From Cyathus striatus (taxonomy: Eukaryota; Basidiomycota; Agaricomycetes; Agaricales; Nidulariaceae), in contig JAOVFP010000006.1 of the NCBI GenBank assembly GCA_025738555.1, positions 4,650,001 to 4,714,000 of the forward strand: a stretch of 64,000 bases of DNA, written 5' to 3'. The notes under the pieces were generated by a model, which saw only the letters and a program-made list of their open reading frames with translations, did not search any database and had not been told where the DNA came from. Positions 43,649 to 55,608 of this stretch are shown here, piece after piece. The position numbers and the translations under genes are program-made. Numbering within the stretch: position 1 is the first letter of the stretch; every line of letters begins with the position of its first letter.

Positions 43649-44546
43649 CACAGCGACACTCCTTGACACACCTGTGCTTTCATCCTCCTCCCTCACCATT
43701 TTGCTGTATTGCTTTGAATTTTTGCATACATTTTCTACTGTGTATATTCTCTTCTCAAGAAAAGTTTGAAAAAATTATGTACAGCAGAGGGGAAGATAAA
43801 TAGGGATCACTCTGAAGTCAGGTAAATATCTCATCTTGGCACAGTTTTATAACCAAAATATTAAGTTCTCTAGCTACGGTAGTTTCTTACAAAATTTCAT
43901 CTATACCTTAACAGTACATATATACATCTCCTCCAATATTAGCTTGATAGGGGCAGAAATGCGATGTTTAAAAAGGAAATACTGAGAAAGTAGCGATTTT
44001 GATGATTTCCATTGAGTGACACAGGCTTGTCACACACTCTTGATCCCCCCCAAACTCGTAGGTGTGAATTATTGTGACACCCATGACATACTGTGTCAAG
44101 TCCTGGTTTTTGCTAAAAAGTGACCTCCTCCATAATCCTTATATTATATATGTTTTGACATCTAATTCTACCATAAAATTTGGTAAATATACTCCAAGGA
44201 TTGTTGTATATTACATAAATCAACTTAGTTTAGATATATGTAATGCAGTACTCAATAAAAATATTACTTTATATTCCAAACACTGTATAGATTAAATTAG
44301 ACTGCTACTCATTTCATTTGATTAAGTGTTGTACATGTTACTTTTACCCATTATATTTTAATATAATTAAGCCTACTTCTTATGAGCCTATAAGTATCAG
44401 TACTCTTCTAGTTGACTGAGTGTAAAACAAATTACCTAAGAATTTAAATTCCAGCTCAAACATTGAACAACAAACAGTAACAACAAATAGTATCAGCCTA
44501 TCGTCATATTGTTCCTACTTTTCACACCACCATGACCATCACCTTG
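43649..44546. other. Intergenic, AT-rich, no gene recognised
   Basis: 3' flank of the MULE gene. The small frame at 44074-44295 has no recognisable motif. Confidence 0.5.
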
Positions 44547-44965
44547 CTGCTTTGGTAATTCTAAAGCAGAATTTCTTCTTCTCTCATACTCCTACCTCAT
44601 CTACTTTGGTAATTCTAAAGCAGACTTCCTTATTCCCTCATCCCACTACCTCGTCAACTGCTTTGGTAATTCTAAAGCAGATGCACTAGCTTGTTCTGAA
44701 CTGCTTGGAAGGCTCATTACCGATGCTACTGACCCTTCATAGTCGTTCCTTTTTACACCACCATGACCATGACCTCACTGCTTTGGTACTTCTAAAGCCG
44801 AATTTCTTCTTCCCTCATCCCACCACCTTGTCAACTGCTTTGGTAATTCTAAAGCAGATGCCCTAGCTTGTTCTCAACTGCTTGGAAGGCTCATTACTGA
44901 TGCCACCGACACCTTCATAGTCATTCATTTACTTCTGCATACCTGCTCCAGTAACTCCAAAGCAG
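44547..44965. repeat. Covarying short hairpin family, right cluster
   Basis: Six copies at 44547-44569, 44601-44623, 44658-44680, 44778-44800, 44835-44857 and 44943-44965. The commonest has arms CTGCTTTGG and CTAAAGCAG around TAATT. Surrounding sequence also repeats (CCCACCACCTTGTCAA, ATGCCCTAGCTTGTTCT), so part of the cluster grew by tandem duplication. It mirrors the left cluster at 25275-26233 across the MULE and may be its subterminal repeat. Confidence 0.85.
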
Positions 44966-44989
44966 AGTGTTGTGAACAATAACTATGAG

Positions 44990-45275
44990 TTTTGCAAGTG
45001 ACATTGCTGATGTTGCCCACCAATTTTGCATGTGACATTGCTTGACATTGCCCCTCTGAGGATTGATGTTGCCTGGTGTTGCTATTCTGTGAATTGACAT
45101 TGCCTGGCATTGCTGGCATTGTGAACATCTGAGAACTGGCATTGTCTGACATTGCTTGCATTGACTGGTGTTGCCTGACATTGCCTGGTGTTGCCTGACA
45201 TTGCCTGGTGTTGCCCGTGGACGTTGCTGGTGTTTCCCGACATTGCTGGCATTGCCTGACATTGCCCAATATTGT
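44990..45275. repeat. TTGCC-rich minisatellite
   Basis: Runs of GACATTGCCTGGTGTTGCC and GGCATTGC, as at 22150-22400. The Gln/Asn/Ser-rich frames on the minus strand (QCQAMSGN-type) are by-products. Confidence 0.7.
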
Positions 45276-46445
45276 ATGCCAATCCGGTTATCTCTTTCTC
45301 ATTTCGGTTTCTTCCAAGATATTCATCAAAGACCGCTATATTACAAATTGGCTCATTGATTCCTCTTTGTTCTCTCGGTACATCGGCTGTGCCAGTCCCA
45401 TCTGTGTGAGTTATCATTCATAGTGGATATTGGCAATTGGCTTATATATGACTATTACTGCTGGTCATGTGCTAGACCTAAGAAAATCTTCAATCCAGTG
45501 CCAGTGTTGATATTCATACTGGGGCTGCATTCCTTTCATAGCGCAAATTGCTTACTTCTGCAGGGAACAGTCCATTATTGATGTTGCCCGACATTGCCAT
45601 TCCAGTGCTCTAATCCTCATAGCTTGCAAACAAGATCAATAGTCACTCCAACTAAACCAGAGCGTTCCAAACACAGTGCTAGGTCTGCACATAGCCAGCT
45701 CCACTACGGAGGGCTAGAGCAACGATCAAGTGGGAACTGAATGATCAGCCACTTCGAGTCTCAAAGTAAGACTAGGATGCGACGGAGTACATCGGAGCCG
45801 GTTTGCCATTGGCATCAGCAAACATGTCCGCTCCTTAGGTCGGAACACCATCAAGATCGTCCTTGCCTGGTGAGGATTCAGAGTTTGTTGCCAACTATCT
45901 TCCTCCTGCCTTGAAGTAATTCAGGGGTGACTGCAACGAATGTATGAATTCATTTAGTTGTGTTTATTGTTAATTGCAACTAATAAAACTCAATATCTGT
46001 ACAGCATCATGATAATGAAGAGTGCACTGACATTGAAGCACTGAATGAGAGAGACACTGGCATCAAGCAGGAGGACTCTCCTGCACCTCCCACATGGGCC
46101 AAGCATCCTTACCCTCATGCAGACTGATACCAAACTGCCTTGGTGAATTAAGCGTCATAGAGACGAAGACAAAAATGAAGTTAGACAAACCCCAGGTTAG
46201 GCTTCACACTTGTGTGCTTGTGTCTGCATAGCGCATAGGCAGACACAATTCACATGAAGGACATGCCATAGGTTCATATTAGCTAGGCAATTACTATTTT
46301 GAAGGAGCAAGGTATGCCATAGGAGGGGGCTTTTTGTGGGGAATGTTCTGTTCTTTACATTACCCAATGTTCTAGGCCAATCTGTTCATCTCTTTCTCAT
46401 TCCAGTTTCTTCCAAGATATTGATTAAGGACCACTATTTTACAAC
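45276..46445 (+). mobile_element. Possible copia-like LTR remnant
   Basis: About 80 bp at 45270-45350 (CCAATCCGGTTATCTCTTTC, then TTTCTTCCAAGATATTCATC) recur in the same direction at 46364-46443 (CCAATCTGTTCATCTCTTTC, then TTTCTTCCAAGATATTGATT). Before the second copy, AGGAGGGGGC resembles a polypurine tract and TGTGGGGAATGTTCTG (46337) resembles an LTR start. Between them a short frame ends ECTDIEALNERDTGIKQEDS...PYPHAD (46015-46129). No enzyme domains. Tentative. Confidence 0.3.
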
Positions 46446-48127
46446 TTTTAAACTACATATTTATGTACTTTATATTTCATTCAATTGCCATGAGCACTAA
46501 AGATATGTTAGGTAGAAAAAACATAACAAATACAAAAACTCACTGGTGATGTATATCATACCAACCTACTACACGGCAACTTTTCGGCATCCTTCCCATG
46601 CACACAAAGAAGTGCACTGTCTATTATAAGGTCAGGTCAGTGTTAATTGGTTTACATTGACAAGAGACTTACTTCAACTTCAGTGATCTCAAGCCCCCTT
46701 TCCCTCCTCTCATTATTGTCCTCTCCTTGATAATGAATGCTCATCAGCCTAGCCACTCTCCAGTCCACCCCCAGTCCGCCCCAGCACACCATAACTCACT
46801 CCCCAGCCTAATGTGATCTTGTTGTTTAGAAAACAAGAAAGTGAAGTGAAAGGTACGTACATTATAAAAATCAGCCTGCTCCTTATAGTTGATGAACATT
46901 GGTTCTATTGCCATGTTTAAGTTTTAGATCTTTGAACATTTGATATGGTTCAGTTAAGAAGTAGGACGATGGAGGGACTCAAGAAGCTTTTGAAAGCTTA
47001 TTTCGAATGGATTCCCGCCACTACCCTGCCTACACTCCAAATTGGCAACAACACCCCCCAACCCCCCCACGACTAATCAACGACCAACAACGACAATGCT
47101 CCTCCACTCCAAGTCCACCTCACGGGGTAGTTGTCTTGCCCCCCCATACCCCACACGGTCGTTCTATGCCATATAGGGCCTCTCCCTCCTCACAATGATC
47201 CACCTCCAAATATCGTCTCACAGCATAGACGACTACATCAACCCTTCATAATGTCGTCTCGCCCATGACTCTTCCTACTCCCCCAATCCTCAATCCTTAC
47301 CTCAACGTCCCACTGCTGTCTACATGGAGTAGACAGCATGTTCTATCCTCAACATCTGTCATCTGGTCCCCACAAGCCTGAGTGCCCGCTCCCTACCTCA
47401 ATGTCTCCCAACCTCTATGTCCCATTTCTCAAGTTCATGCAGTTCATCTGGTAGACAGTCACGTCAACCTCTCCGTCATCTGTCCTCCATCTTCCCCCCT
47501 CCCCTAGCTTCTCTCCCCAGCCCCAGCTACCACATCCCTCACTTCTGTCCCCCAACATCATCTCACCCACCACTGGTACCACAGTCCCACCAGCACCTCC
47601 CTTCTGCCACCACCACCACCTCATCATCGTCATTTTGACACATGGACCAGGATGAAGTCCGGGCGATTCAGTCACTGGCGACAATATTTGGTTACTCTTT
47701 TTGTGCAATCTATCTCTGTTCAGTTATTCTCCCCTCGTACTTTTCTCTTCTCATGTTATCAACAAAGTATATTCTATGGATTTTGGACACCCTTCTATAT
47801 TCATTTCAAGTTCCCTTCCAGGTGTTGCCACAAGATATTCACTGGCAACATCATGGCAACATCAAATTATGGGGCAACGTCAAATTCTGTAGGCCCACTT
47901 CAGCTGGAGGGTCATAAGGTATACTAGATGGATCTGTAAGACCCCACAAGAAGTGGATGTGAAAGAGAAAGGAATCCTATAACAAGATTCAATAAGCACA
48001 ATAAGAAAGATATGTATACCATGAACCTTCAATCCGTTATCTTTCTCCCACTTATCAAACTTCGATAACTGATATGGCTTCTTCTTTTTCTTCAGTGACC
48101 TTTCCACTCTAGAAAGCAGACTCTTCC
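46446..48127. other. Intergenic; C/T-rich tract at 47010-47640
   Basis: No gene recognised. 47010-47640 is strongly C- and CT-rich on the plus strand, which yields spurious Pro/Ser/His frames. 47830-47885 again shows TTGCC/GGCAAC strings. AG-GT signals around 48090 may be decayed introns of the pseudogene that follows. Confidence 0.45.
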
Positions 48128-48838
48128 CCTGAATATGAAGATCATAACTATATACAGCTTCTTAACAGGTCATTATATTATGGCGTGTCTATCAATGCCG
48201 TTTTTGAAAGCATAAACATCTATCAAGATTCTACACAGTTTGTGGTTGAATTCCAATGTGATTCATTCCATAAAATTAAGAGGCTGAAGATAATCTGTGA
48301 TTTTACACCTGATAAAGGTGGAAACAGTCGAGGAGACTTACACATTATAGATATTGCTCCCAAACAGTGCATTGGATATGTGACAGAGGAGCGACAGTAT
48401 GTCGACCAATGACTTGAAGTGCCGATTGGGTTCAGCTCCCTGGGATTAAACACTGGCATAACCGCTGGTGTTAAGAAGGTGTCGAAGAAGGTACAACATG
48501 GGATGTCTATTGTTTGGTACAATGGAGGAAAGAAATGTAGCTGGATGCTAAAAGAAAATGGAAATGTGGCATCAGGTATTCCACCTCACTTCCAGCTATG
48601 GTTCAATCTATTCCATCAGGGACCCTTCGAGCTTTCGATAATGGTGGAAGCAAAAATCAAGTTATATAGATATCTGCCATCTCTCAGGGGTAAGGTTAGG
48701 GAGGATAAATTGATCGATACATTGAAGCTGCAGAAGCTGTTGGTGGCATCAAGCGGGCGATGCAGTGTAGATGATAACTTCAGTGGTGAAGTTCCAAATG
48801 CATATAGGTCGTTTAACTCACCCCCCATGCTAAATTAA
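48128..48838 (+). pseudogene. Broken copy of the beta-domain exon of the gene at 10173
   Basis: From DSSPEYEDHNYIQLLNRSLY to the stop after SFNSPPMLN it aligns without gaps to the last exon of the 10173 gene over most of its length, including HGMSIVWYN, KKCSWMLKEN, GIPPHFQLWF-LFHQGPF and LYRYLPSL. An in-frame TGA at about 48411 (DQ-stop-LEVPIG; intact copy has Arg) stops it. The upstream helical exons are absent, so it is a truncated duplicate. Confidence 0.85.
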
Positions 48839-49675
48839 CTGGTGTAAATTATGGTAGCTAATATTGTATATATTTAAAGTAATATATCTACCAGATGGAA
48901 CATTGGAAGCAATGCGCCATTCCATTTAGAATCCATTGTAAAGAGGGAAACAGTTGATTGAAGGTTATCTGCACAAAAACATGTGAATATATGACACATC
49001 TGTTTCGAGATAGGGTTATATGTAGAATAGTTAGCATAGCATACGAGACACGAGACGATTAACGATGAAACAATGGACAGAATGTGCCAAGGAGATGGTT
49101 GGTGTGATGTTGTTGCTTGAGTTATTGCTAAAAATCTCAATCTATGGGTGAAAACTGTGATTGTTTTTTTCATGAGCATATATACATGTGCTTTTAAAGG
49201 CCTTCATATTGTCCAACCATCGAGCATATGGAAGATTTCCGTCCTATAGAGACTGTCAAGGTGCATTGCAGAGTATATCGGAAAGGTGAAAGACATACGT
49301 GTCCCCATCACTTGTTGAATAGTTGATTATAAAATAGAGGCCTTAAAATGATTATTGTTGCCGGCAAGGCTGTCAAGTTTTGGTCAAGGTTGTGCCAGAA
49401 CATCATTGGTTGTCACTGAGCCTTGTCACTTGTGCTGAGTCTTGAACTGAAGCAGTGCTTTGGCCGCATAGTGTGGGAGTGGAAGTGTCAGTGTCACGTA
49501 CTTATGATGTACTTATATCATGCACACACGGACTAAGTAGACTGGAAGCTGGTCAGTATTGTGTAAGCTTTACCAGTGCTAGAACTTCAAAAAATCACCC
49601 AATTTGACACTTTGGGTCTTGCCCATTTGCAACTGTCCTCATTGCATCCCTCACCATCCTTCTCAGTATATTGAG
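48839..49675. other. Intergenic, no gene recognised
   Basis: Flank between the pseudogene and the KDZ element. The minus frame at 48874-49179 has no motif. Confidence 0.4.
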
Positions 49676-49689
49676 GTCCCCCACAAAAT

Positions 49690-50090
49690 CAGGTGGACTT
49701 CAGGTAGAGTCCAGAAGTCTACCTGGACTACATGTGATTTCCAGGTAGACTCCAGGTAGACTTCTGGACTCTACCTGTACTCTACCTGGACTACAAGTAG
49801 ACTTCTGAACTCTACCTGTACTCTACCTGGACTACAAGTAGACTTCTGAACTTTACCTGTACTCTACCTGGACTCCACCTGGACTCTACCTGGACACTAC
49901 CTGGACTTTATATCAACTTCATGCTAATGTGATACATGTTCATTACCTGTACTCCACATGTACTCTACCTGGACTCTACCTGGACTCTACCTGGACATTA
50001 TATCAACTTCATGCTAATGTGATACATGTTCATTACCTGTACTCCACCTGGATTCTACCTGGACTCTATCTGGACTTTATATCAACTTAT
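49690..50090. repeat. Subterminal CTACCTGGACT repeats (left)
   Basis: Some 25 copies of CTACCTGGACT and relatives (CCAGGTAGACT, CTACCTGTACT). They include two near-identical blocks of about 70 bp (ATCAACTTCATGCTAATGTG, then ATACATGTTCATTACCTGTA). Confidence 0.85.
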
Positions 50091-50224
50091 AACTGTACAA
50101 AAAAGGCAGGCAGATGCTGTTGAGACTGTGAGATTCTTAGTTTGCTGAAAGGAGGAAATTGCAAATTTTAACACTAAATTGATATATTTATTTTAACAGA
50201 TCTTTACATTAGCATACATGCAAC

Positions 50225-52622
50225 CTAATCAACTCTATTAATTTCAACTCCATCTTCCTCAATTCCATCCTCATCTCCCTGTTGTTCTGACTGTATTTGT
50301 ATTTGTTGATTTTGATTTTTGATTTGTTTTTGAATAACTCTTTGGGTATGAATAAAAAGCATTGCATGCAATGTCCAGTTGAAGTTATCCACAGTCATCC
50401 TATTAAGTATACTTTGAAAGCCCCCTAACCAAGCATTTAGTTGCTCACATGCCTATATGAAAAATAGTTATAAATTGCAAATGAGACTATATTAAACATA
50501 CCTGAGTATTAAATGCTCGTTTATAATGCTCATTACCCTCTATATCTCTCTCAACAACAACTAGATTTGGTGCTGATCCATTCAAAGGACTAGGATTGCA
50601 GTAAGTGCAACATAGGTAATCTGACACTCTGTGATTAATATAGTGGTAAGAGTCTACAACAAATCTTGTAGAGGCTTTCCAAATATTCCAATTATGGGAG
50701 TTGATTAAAAATTTCAGGACTACACATGCTTTATCAATGCATACATAGCTTGGTCTGGTTTCTTGCATTGGATATACATTTTCCAGAAACTCCACAATTT
50801 GACGGGCACCTTCTGACTTTGCAAATTTTGTCCATGCAATTACAACTCCACATGGTGCACAAATTGTTTCAATACAATAGAAATGAGGAGCCACAAAGTA
50901 ATTATCTGGTTCCTGTGGTTCACAATTTGGCTGGTCATGTTGTGGATTAATTCTTCTTCTCAATTGCTGTGTCCATGATAGTGCACCTTCTTCTTCAGTT
51001 CTTTGGATAAGTCTTCGAATGCCAAGTACAGATTGTCATCCAAATCTAATAACATGATTATACCAGTTTTGTCTGTGGTTTACACATGTTTGAGAATTTT
51101 TTTCTTTAATATTATAACACCTTTTCATTTGGCATAGTCCTTCATGTTGACTTTCATGTCTTAGACAAAATACTCCTGTTCGTGCATTTGCCAATTTTTC
51201 AGAACAATTCTGATAGGCACAGTGATTTGGCCCCATAACAATGCCATCAACCACTATCATTTTAACTTTTGGTTCTGGAACAAGATCTGTTTCCATTGCA
51301 TTATCATCCATATCTGCATATTCTGTATTTTCAGCATCTTCTTGTAATATTGGTACAGTGTGATTTTCATCTATTCCAACTACTGCAGCATTGTCATCAG
51401 CATTAATATGATCAGCTGTTGCTTTATAATCATGTGTGCATTCTTTACATGAATGGTTCAAAGCATCTCCAATAATACCCTCTTGTCCCAACTTCAAATA
51501 TGCCTCTTTAGCTATTTGCTGTATTAATAAATTGTCAGGCATCACTAGAGTTTTATTCATTGAAACAGATATCTGTCTAGTTGTTTCATGTATGAAGGCT
51601 TTCCATATTTGCTGTCTTGAAATAGGTGGGTACTCATTTTCATCACCTTTTGAAAATGTATAATTCCAGAACTCTGTATATGCAGCAGTTGATGCATGAA
51701 AATGATATACAGAATTGACAACCATAGTTGTAAACAATCTATCAGCCCAGATACTTTTTCCAATTTTAATATATTTTGCTTTATTGAAAATTATGCAATC
51801 TTTAGGACTAACATCTGGATTACGTTGTGAAGCTTCAGAGTTGGAAGGAGTGGCAAGACTTTTATGATCTGCATAATATATAGCTTCACATTTTGTGCAA
51901 AATCCAGATACAATCTGAGCATTTTCATATAGTTTAATTCCCTTTATAAGTGTAACTTTTGTTCTATCACATTGACAAGTATTGATATGCAATGCTCTTC
52001 CAATACAAGCTTTTTCAGGTGTTGAACATGTGATGCGAGCAGGACCAATAAGCAGTACTGGCTCAATTTCACTAGTAGAAACAGGTTTCAAAGGTTGTAA
52101 ATTTTCTCCTTTTCTTTCATAAGGGTCTAAGTCCAATATAGACAACAATCTATCTAGCTTTTTAGAAATTACAGATATTTTTGATGACCCTAAAATTTCT
52201 GGCCTTTCATATGAATTAAATAGCTGTGTATCCTTCATTTCTGCAGAGTTAATTTTTGCATCTAAGTGAGTTTGTATAGCAGTAGCAAGTGCTTTAATCC
52301 ATCCATTAGCAGTTACAGAATATTCATCTTCATGTATGGAATGTTTTGCTCGTGCATGGAGGTTAAGAATATCAGTGTTATTCAGCAATGAGAACAGAAT
52401 TGTCAACACAGTTGCCAAAGTAATATCTGAACTGAAATTGAGATGAATAAATTCAGCAAACAGCTTGAATGGAATATTTGGAAATGGATCTTCAGATTGA
52501 ACTGCATTTACTTGAGGTATAAAGGACAATAAAACACATATTGTCCATATTTTAAAATAAAGCAGGTAAGTTGAGCTATAAAAAATAGAAAGTTTCATTA
52601 GAAAATTGTTCTCACAATTCAC
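50225..52622 (-). pseudogene. KDZ transposase with CxC5 and CxC6 clusters
   Basis: Minus strand, exons 52622-50502 and 50452-50225 with a 49-nt intron. The N-terminal half carries a CxC5-like cluster (C-QCDRTKVTLIKGIKLYE, FCTKCEAIYYADH) and the CxC6 cluster GPNHCAYQNCSEKLANARTG, VFCLRHESQHEGLC, MKRCYNIKEKNSQTCVNHR (about 51240-51070). Then the KDZ catalytic part: ETICAPCGVVIAWTKFAKSE, RPSYVCIDKACVVLKF, TRFVVDSYHYINHR, CNPSPLNGSAPNLV and RAFNTQ-ACEQLNAWL. These are the hallmarks of Kyakuja-Dileera-Zisupton transposases. A single TGA at 51036-51038 in the same frame interrupts it; CGA to TGA is likely. The N-terminal start is uncertain. Confidence 0.9.
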
Positions 52623-52639
52623 AGAATCACAACAAAATT

Positions 52640-53127
52640 TATAGCCAGCATATAGCTGTTGAAAGCCAATAGTTGTACATACATGAAGTTAAAAATACTG
52701 TTGAAGTATTTCAACTCTACATAAAATAAAGAGTAGCAGAAACATTCAGCTACTGAAACCAAATAATTGTACATACATGAAGTTGAAAATACTGTTGAAG
52801 CATTTCAACTCTACATAAAATGAAGAGTAGCAGAAACATTCAGCTGTTGAAAGCAAATAATTGTACATGAAGTTGAAAATACTGTTGAAGTATTCCAACT
52901 CTACATAAAATAAAGAATAGTAGAAATATTCAGCTGTTGAAAGCAAATGATTGTACATGAAGTTGAAAATACTGTTGAAGTATTCTCAACTTTACATAAA
53001 GTAAAGAAATACAAAATCAATGGCTGTTGAAAGCCAATTAATTACTGTACAAGGATTGAAAATACTGTTGAAGTATTCCAATCCACAACAATAGAATAAA
53101 AACAAAAACCCAACTATTGAAAGCAAG
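52640..53127. repeat. Tandem repeat, period about 92 bp, five copies, with hairpin
   Basis: Each unit has AATTGTACATGAAGTTGAAA, then ATACTGTTGAAGTATT and CAACTCTACATAAAATAAAG, followed by CAGCTGTTGAAAGCAA. Within it GTTGAAAATACT and AGTATTTCAAC pair around GTTGA. In the fifth copy both arms change together (GGATTGAAAATACT with AGTATTCCAATCC), keeping the pairing. It lies between the KDZ gene and its partner. Confidence 0.85.
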
Positions 53128-53141
53128 TAATAACAAAACTC

Positions 53142-55168
53142 TTACAATTTTTTGGACTTTCCCTTGTCCTTCTTGTGTGACTTCTTACTCTTTCCCTTTC
53201 CTTTATTTTCACTCATATCTTCTTGATCTTTCTCCTTCACTCCCTCCTCATTATTATCTGTCTCACCCTCTTCTCTTTCCTTGCCCTTTCCCTTACTTTG
53301 TTGATTTTTATGATCTTTAGCTGCTTCAGCTGCTGCTTCTTTGCCTTTTAAAATCTCATATAAGGTTGAAAATCCTGGCTTCTTAGATCCCCAGACACTT
53401 TTCTTATCAACTCCATCTTCATTTTTCAACCAAGATACCATTTGTGGATGGTATTTAAGAAGGGGAAAAGATTTGTAAGGATAAGTATAGTATGTTGAAG
53501 GTGACATAAAGACACTAATAAGAACTTTCTTATCAATAGTAGCTTTGACAGATGTTTGAATGATGCTGAGAGATGCTTTTTTGTTCTCCCATATATCCTC
53601 AATCATTTCAAACTTTTCATACACAGCACGTATATCTTCCTTCCTCTTACTTTTAATCAAATGCTCAGGGATATTGAAATGTGAAATAATTAAATGTTTC
53701 ACAACTTCCTCATCAGTACTAGAAGATCCAGATGGTGCTGCCATTGTTGTAATGTCATTCTTATCTGCACCATCTGCTAATATTTCAAGATAATAAATGT
53801 TCTTATCATCTACTTGCCATTTGGCAGTTTGGACTTTTTTCTCCTTAATATTCATGTAGCGGCCTTTAATGCTCCAGTTTCCATTCTCACGCAAAGATAT
53901 TCTAGGATTTTTCTCTGTTTTAATTATCAGATGATATTTCAGATGATAAATAGTAATAATAACATACTGGCTATGGGTGAATAAACTTCACTTATATTCT
54001 CTAGTACTTCTTGAAGATCAGATAATGGCTCTTGGTCTGTTATAATGAAATCAGGCTTTGGTGCTTCAGGCTTCAGAAACAGGTGAATTTGTCCTTTGAT
54101 ATTTTCTGAAGGCATGGTGAATGGATCTATGCATATGAATATTTAGCTACCAAAATCTCATAATTATAACTATTATTCTTACCATCTTCATCATCACCAT
54201 AGTTATATACATTTCCAATAGCTCTTCCACGAGAAAATCCACCAGTTGTACGTGATGCTCCTTGAAGCTCATCCTTACTAAGAGAAGACATGGCTGAACT
54301 GTGGGACTCTGAGTGCTTAGACACTTTACTTCTAGAACGGTGAGCATCAGTTAGATCAGTTGGACTAGATGGAGCTCGACCACGCTTTAGAGTGGGAATT
54401 CCTTTCTTTGGTGTAATGTCTGTGTCAATATTCATAGATTCTTTTTCAGCATCTGACTCTGTCTCACTATCATTCTCTTTACTAGAACCATTATAATCTT
54501 TATCTTCAGATTTATCAGCATCAGTGTCCTCTTCTTCAAACTCATCAGAGATATTAGCAATAATCTCCATAGAATTTTCAGACTCTTCCAAAGATTGATC
54601 AGAAGTATTGAAAGCACTCATAAAGTTCAGATCCATAGTTTCTAACTCAGAACCCAGTGGCATAGAGCCTTCCAGAGATTTATCAGGAGCATCAGCAGCA
54701 CTTATAAGGTTCAAATTCATTGTTTCTAATTGAGAACCCAGTGGTATAAGAGTCTCATCTTCATTAAGCAAGTCACCAGTCTCTCCCACTAGAACTTGAG
54801 TAGACTCTCTTGAAGAAAAATGAGGAGGGGGGGCAACAGATGTGTTCTCCTCCATAAGAACTTGCTCTACTCTATAAAAACATTAAAATATAATAAATAT
54901 ATAGTAAAACAAGAGTTACAGAGTAAATTTCTTTGGAATTTCAGCATTTTGATCATCTTCAAGTCTATCCACTGAGGTTTTCCTTTATTTCCAAATTTTA
55001 AATGTAGTAGTTCAAATATGGATCTAAATATTACTCACTTATTAGTCTTACTCTTGGTCTGTTTAGCTCCTTTCCATGTGTTGCAGATGCTTTTGAACCA
55101 GATTTAGTTGCTCTCTGGTCACTGTCAGCCTTTGCAGCAGCACTTGATGATTTTCTAGTATTAACCAT
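53142..55168 (-). CDS. Acidic and Lys-rich protein, partner gene in the KDZ element
   Basis: Unknown function. It starts at MVNTRKSSSAAAKADSDQRA (55168). Several exons: first to about 55040; then EENTSVAPPPHFSSRES through a long acidic/Ser region (SDEFEEEDTDADKSEDKD, about 54850-54180) with a basic patch (TLKRGRAPSSPTDLT). The exon PSENIKGQIHLFLKPEAPKP follows at about 54110-53970. The last exon (53920-53142) has LRENGNWSIKGRYMNIKEKK, VQTAKWQVDDKNIYYLEI and a Lys-rich tail (KGKGKSKKSHKKDKGKSKKL). Exact splice sites of the middle exons were not fixed. Same strand as the KDZ gene and upstream of it, inside the element ends, so it may be an accessory protein. I see no clear stop within the exons. 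Confidence 0.55.
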
Positions 55169-55381
55169 GTTTGAAATTTGTATGAACTGTGGTGACAACA
55201 GGTGAATAGTAGCCTGAGAAGTGGGTGGAAGGGAAGAAAGAAGTTATCTGGGCACATGCTTGTATATATGAAGATCACATCATATCTATAATTGTCACTT
55301 CAGCCTCACTTAATCCATGTGTACATCTATTAATAAACCTTTATTTAACTATATACGAACATGAACTATTTATGTATAGGT

Positions 55382-55608
55382 ATGAGAAATCAATATGGCA
55401 TTCCATTAATGGAATGCCATATTGATTTCTCATGCAGGCGACAAGATGAGAAGGGAAATCGATAAGGCGTTCCAATAGTGGAACACCTTATCGATTTCCC
55501 ATAAAAATAGTATGAGAGCGCCCTCGTCACTTGCGAGACGAGGGCGAGATAGTATGAGAAGGGAAATCGATAAGGCGTTCCAATAGTGGAACGCCTGATT
55601 GATCTCCC
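55382..55608. repeat. Three related palindromes with covarying arms
   Basis: 55382-55433 is a perfect 52-nt palindrome (half ATGAGAAATCAATATGGCAT, then TCCATT). 55453-55500 and 55561-55608 are diverged relatives (GGGAAATCGATAAGG, then CGTTCCA). Between the first and second, CAATAT/ATATTG becomes CGATAA/TTATCG, so both arms changed together. Confidence 0.9.

Noticed and set aside
44921..45417. Gln/Asn-rich minus-strand frames resembling prion-like proteins
   Set aside because: Two overlapping frames of the TTGCC minisatellite give similar composition, so it reflects the repeat and not selection.
47007..47708. Several 60-97-codon frames
   Set aside because: By-products of a C/T-rich tract; no motif, no splice support.
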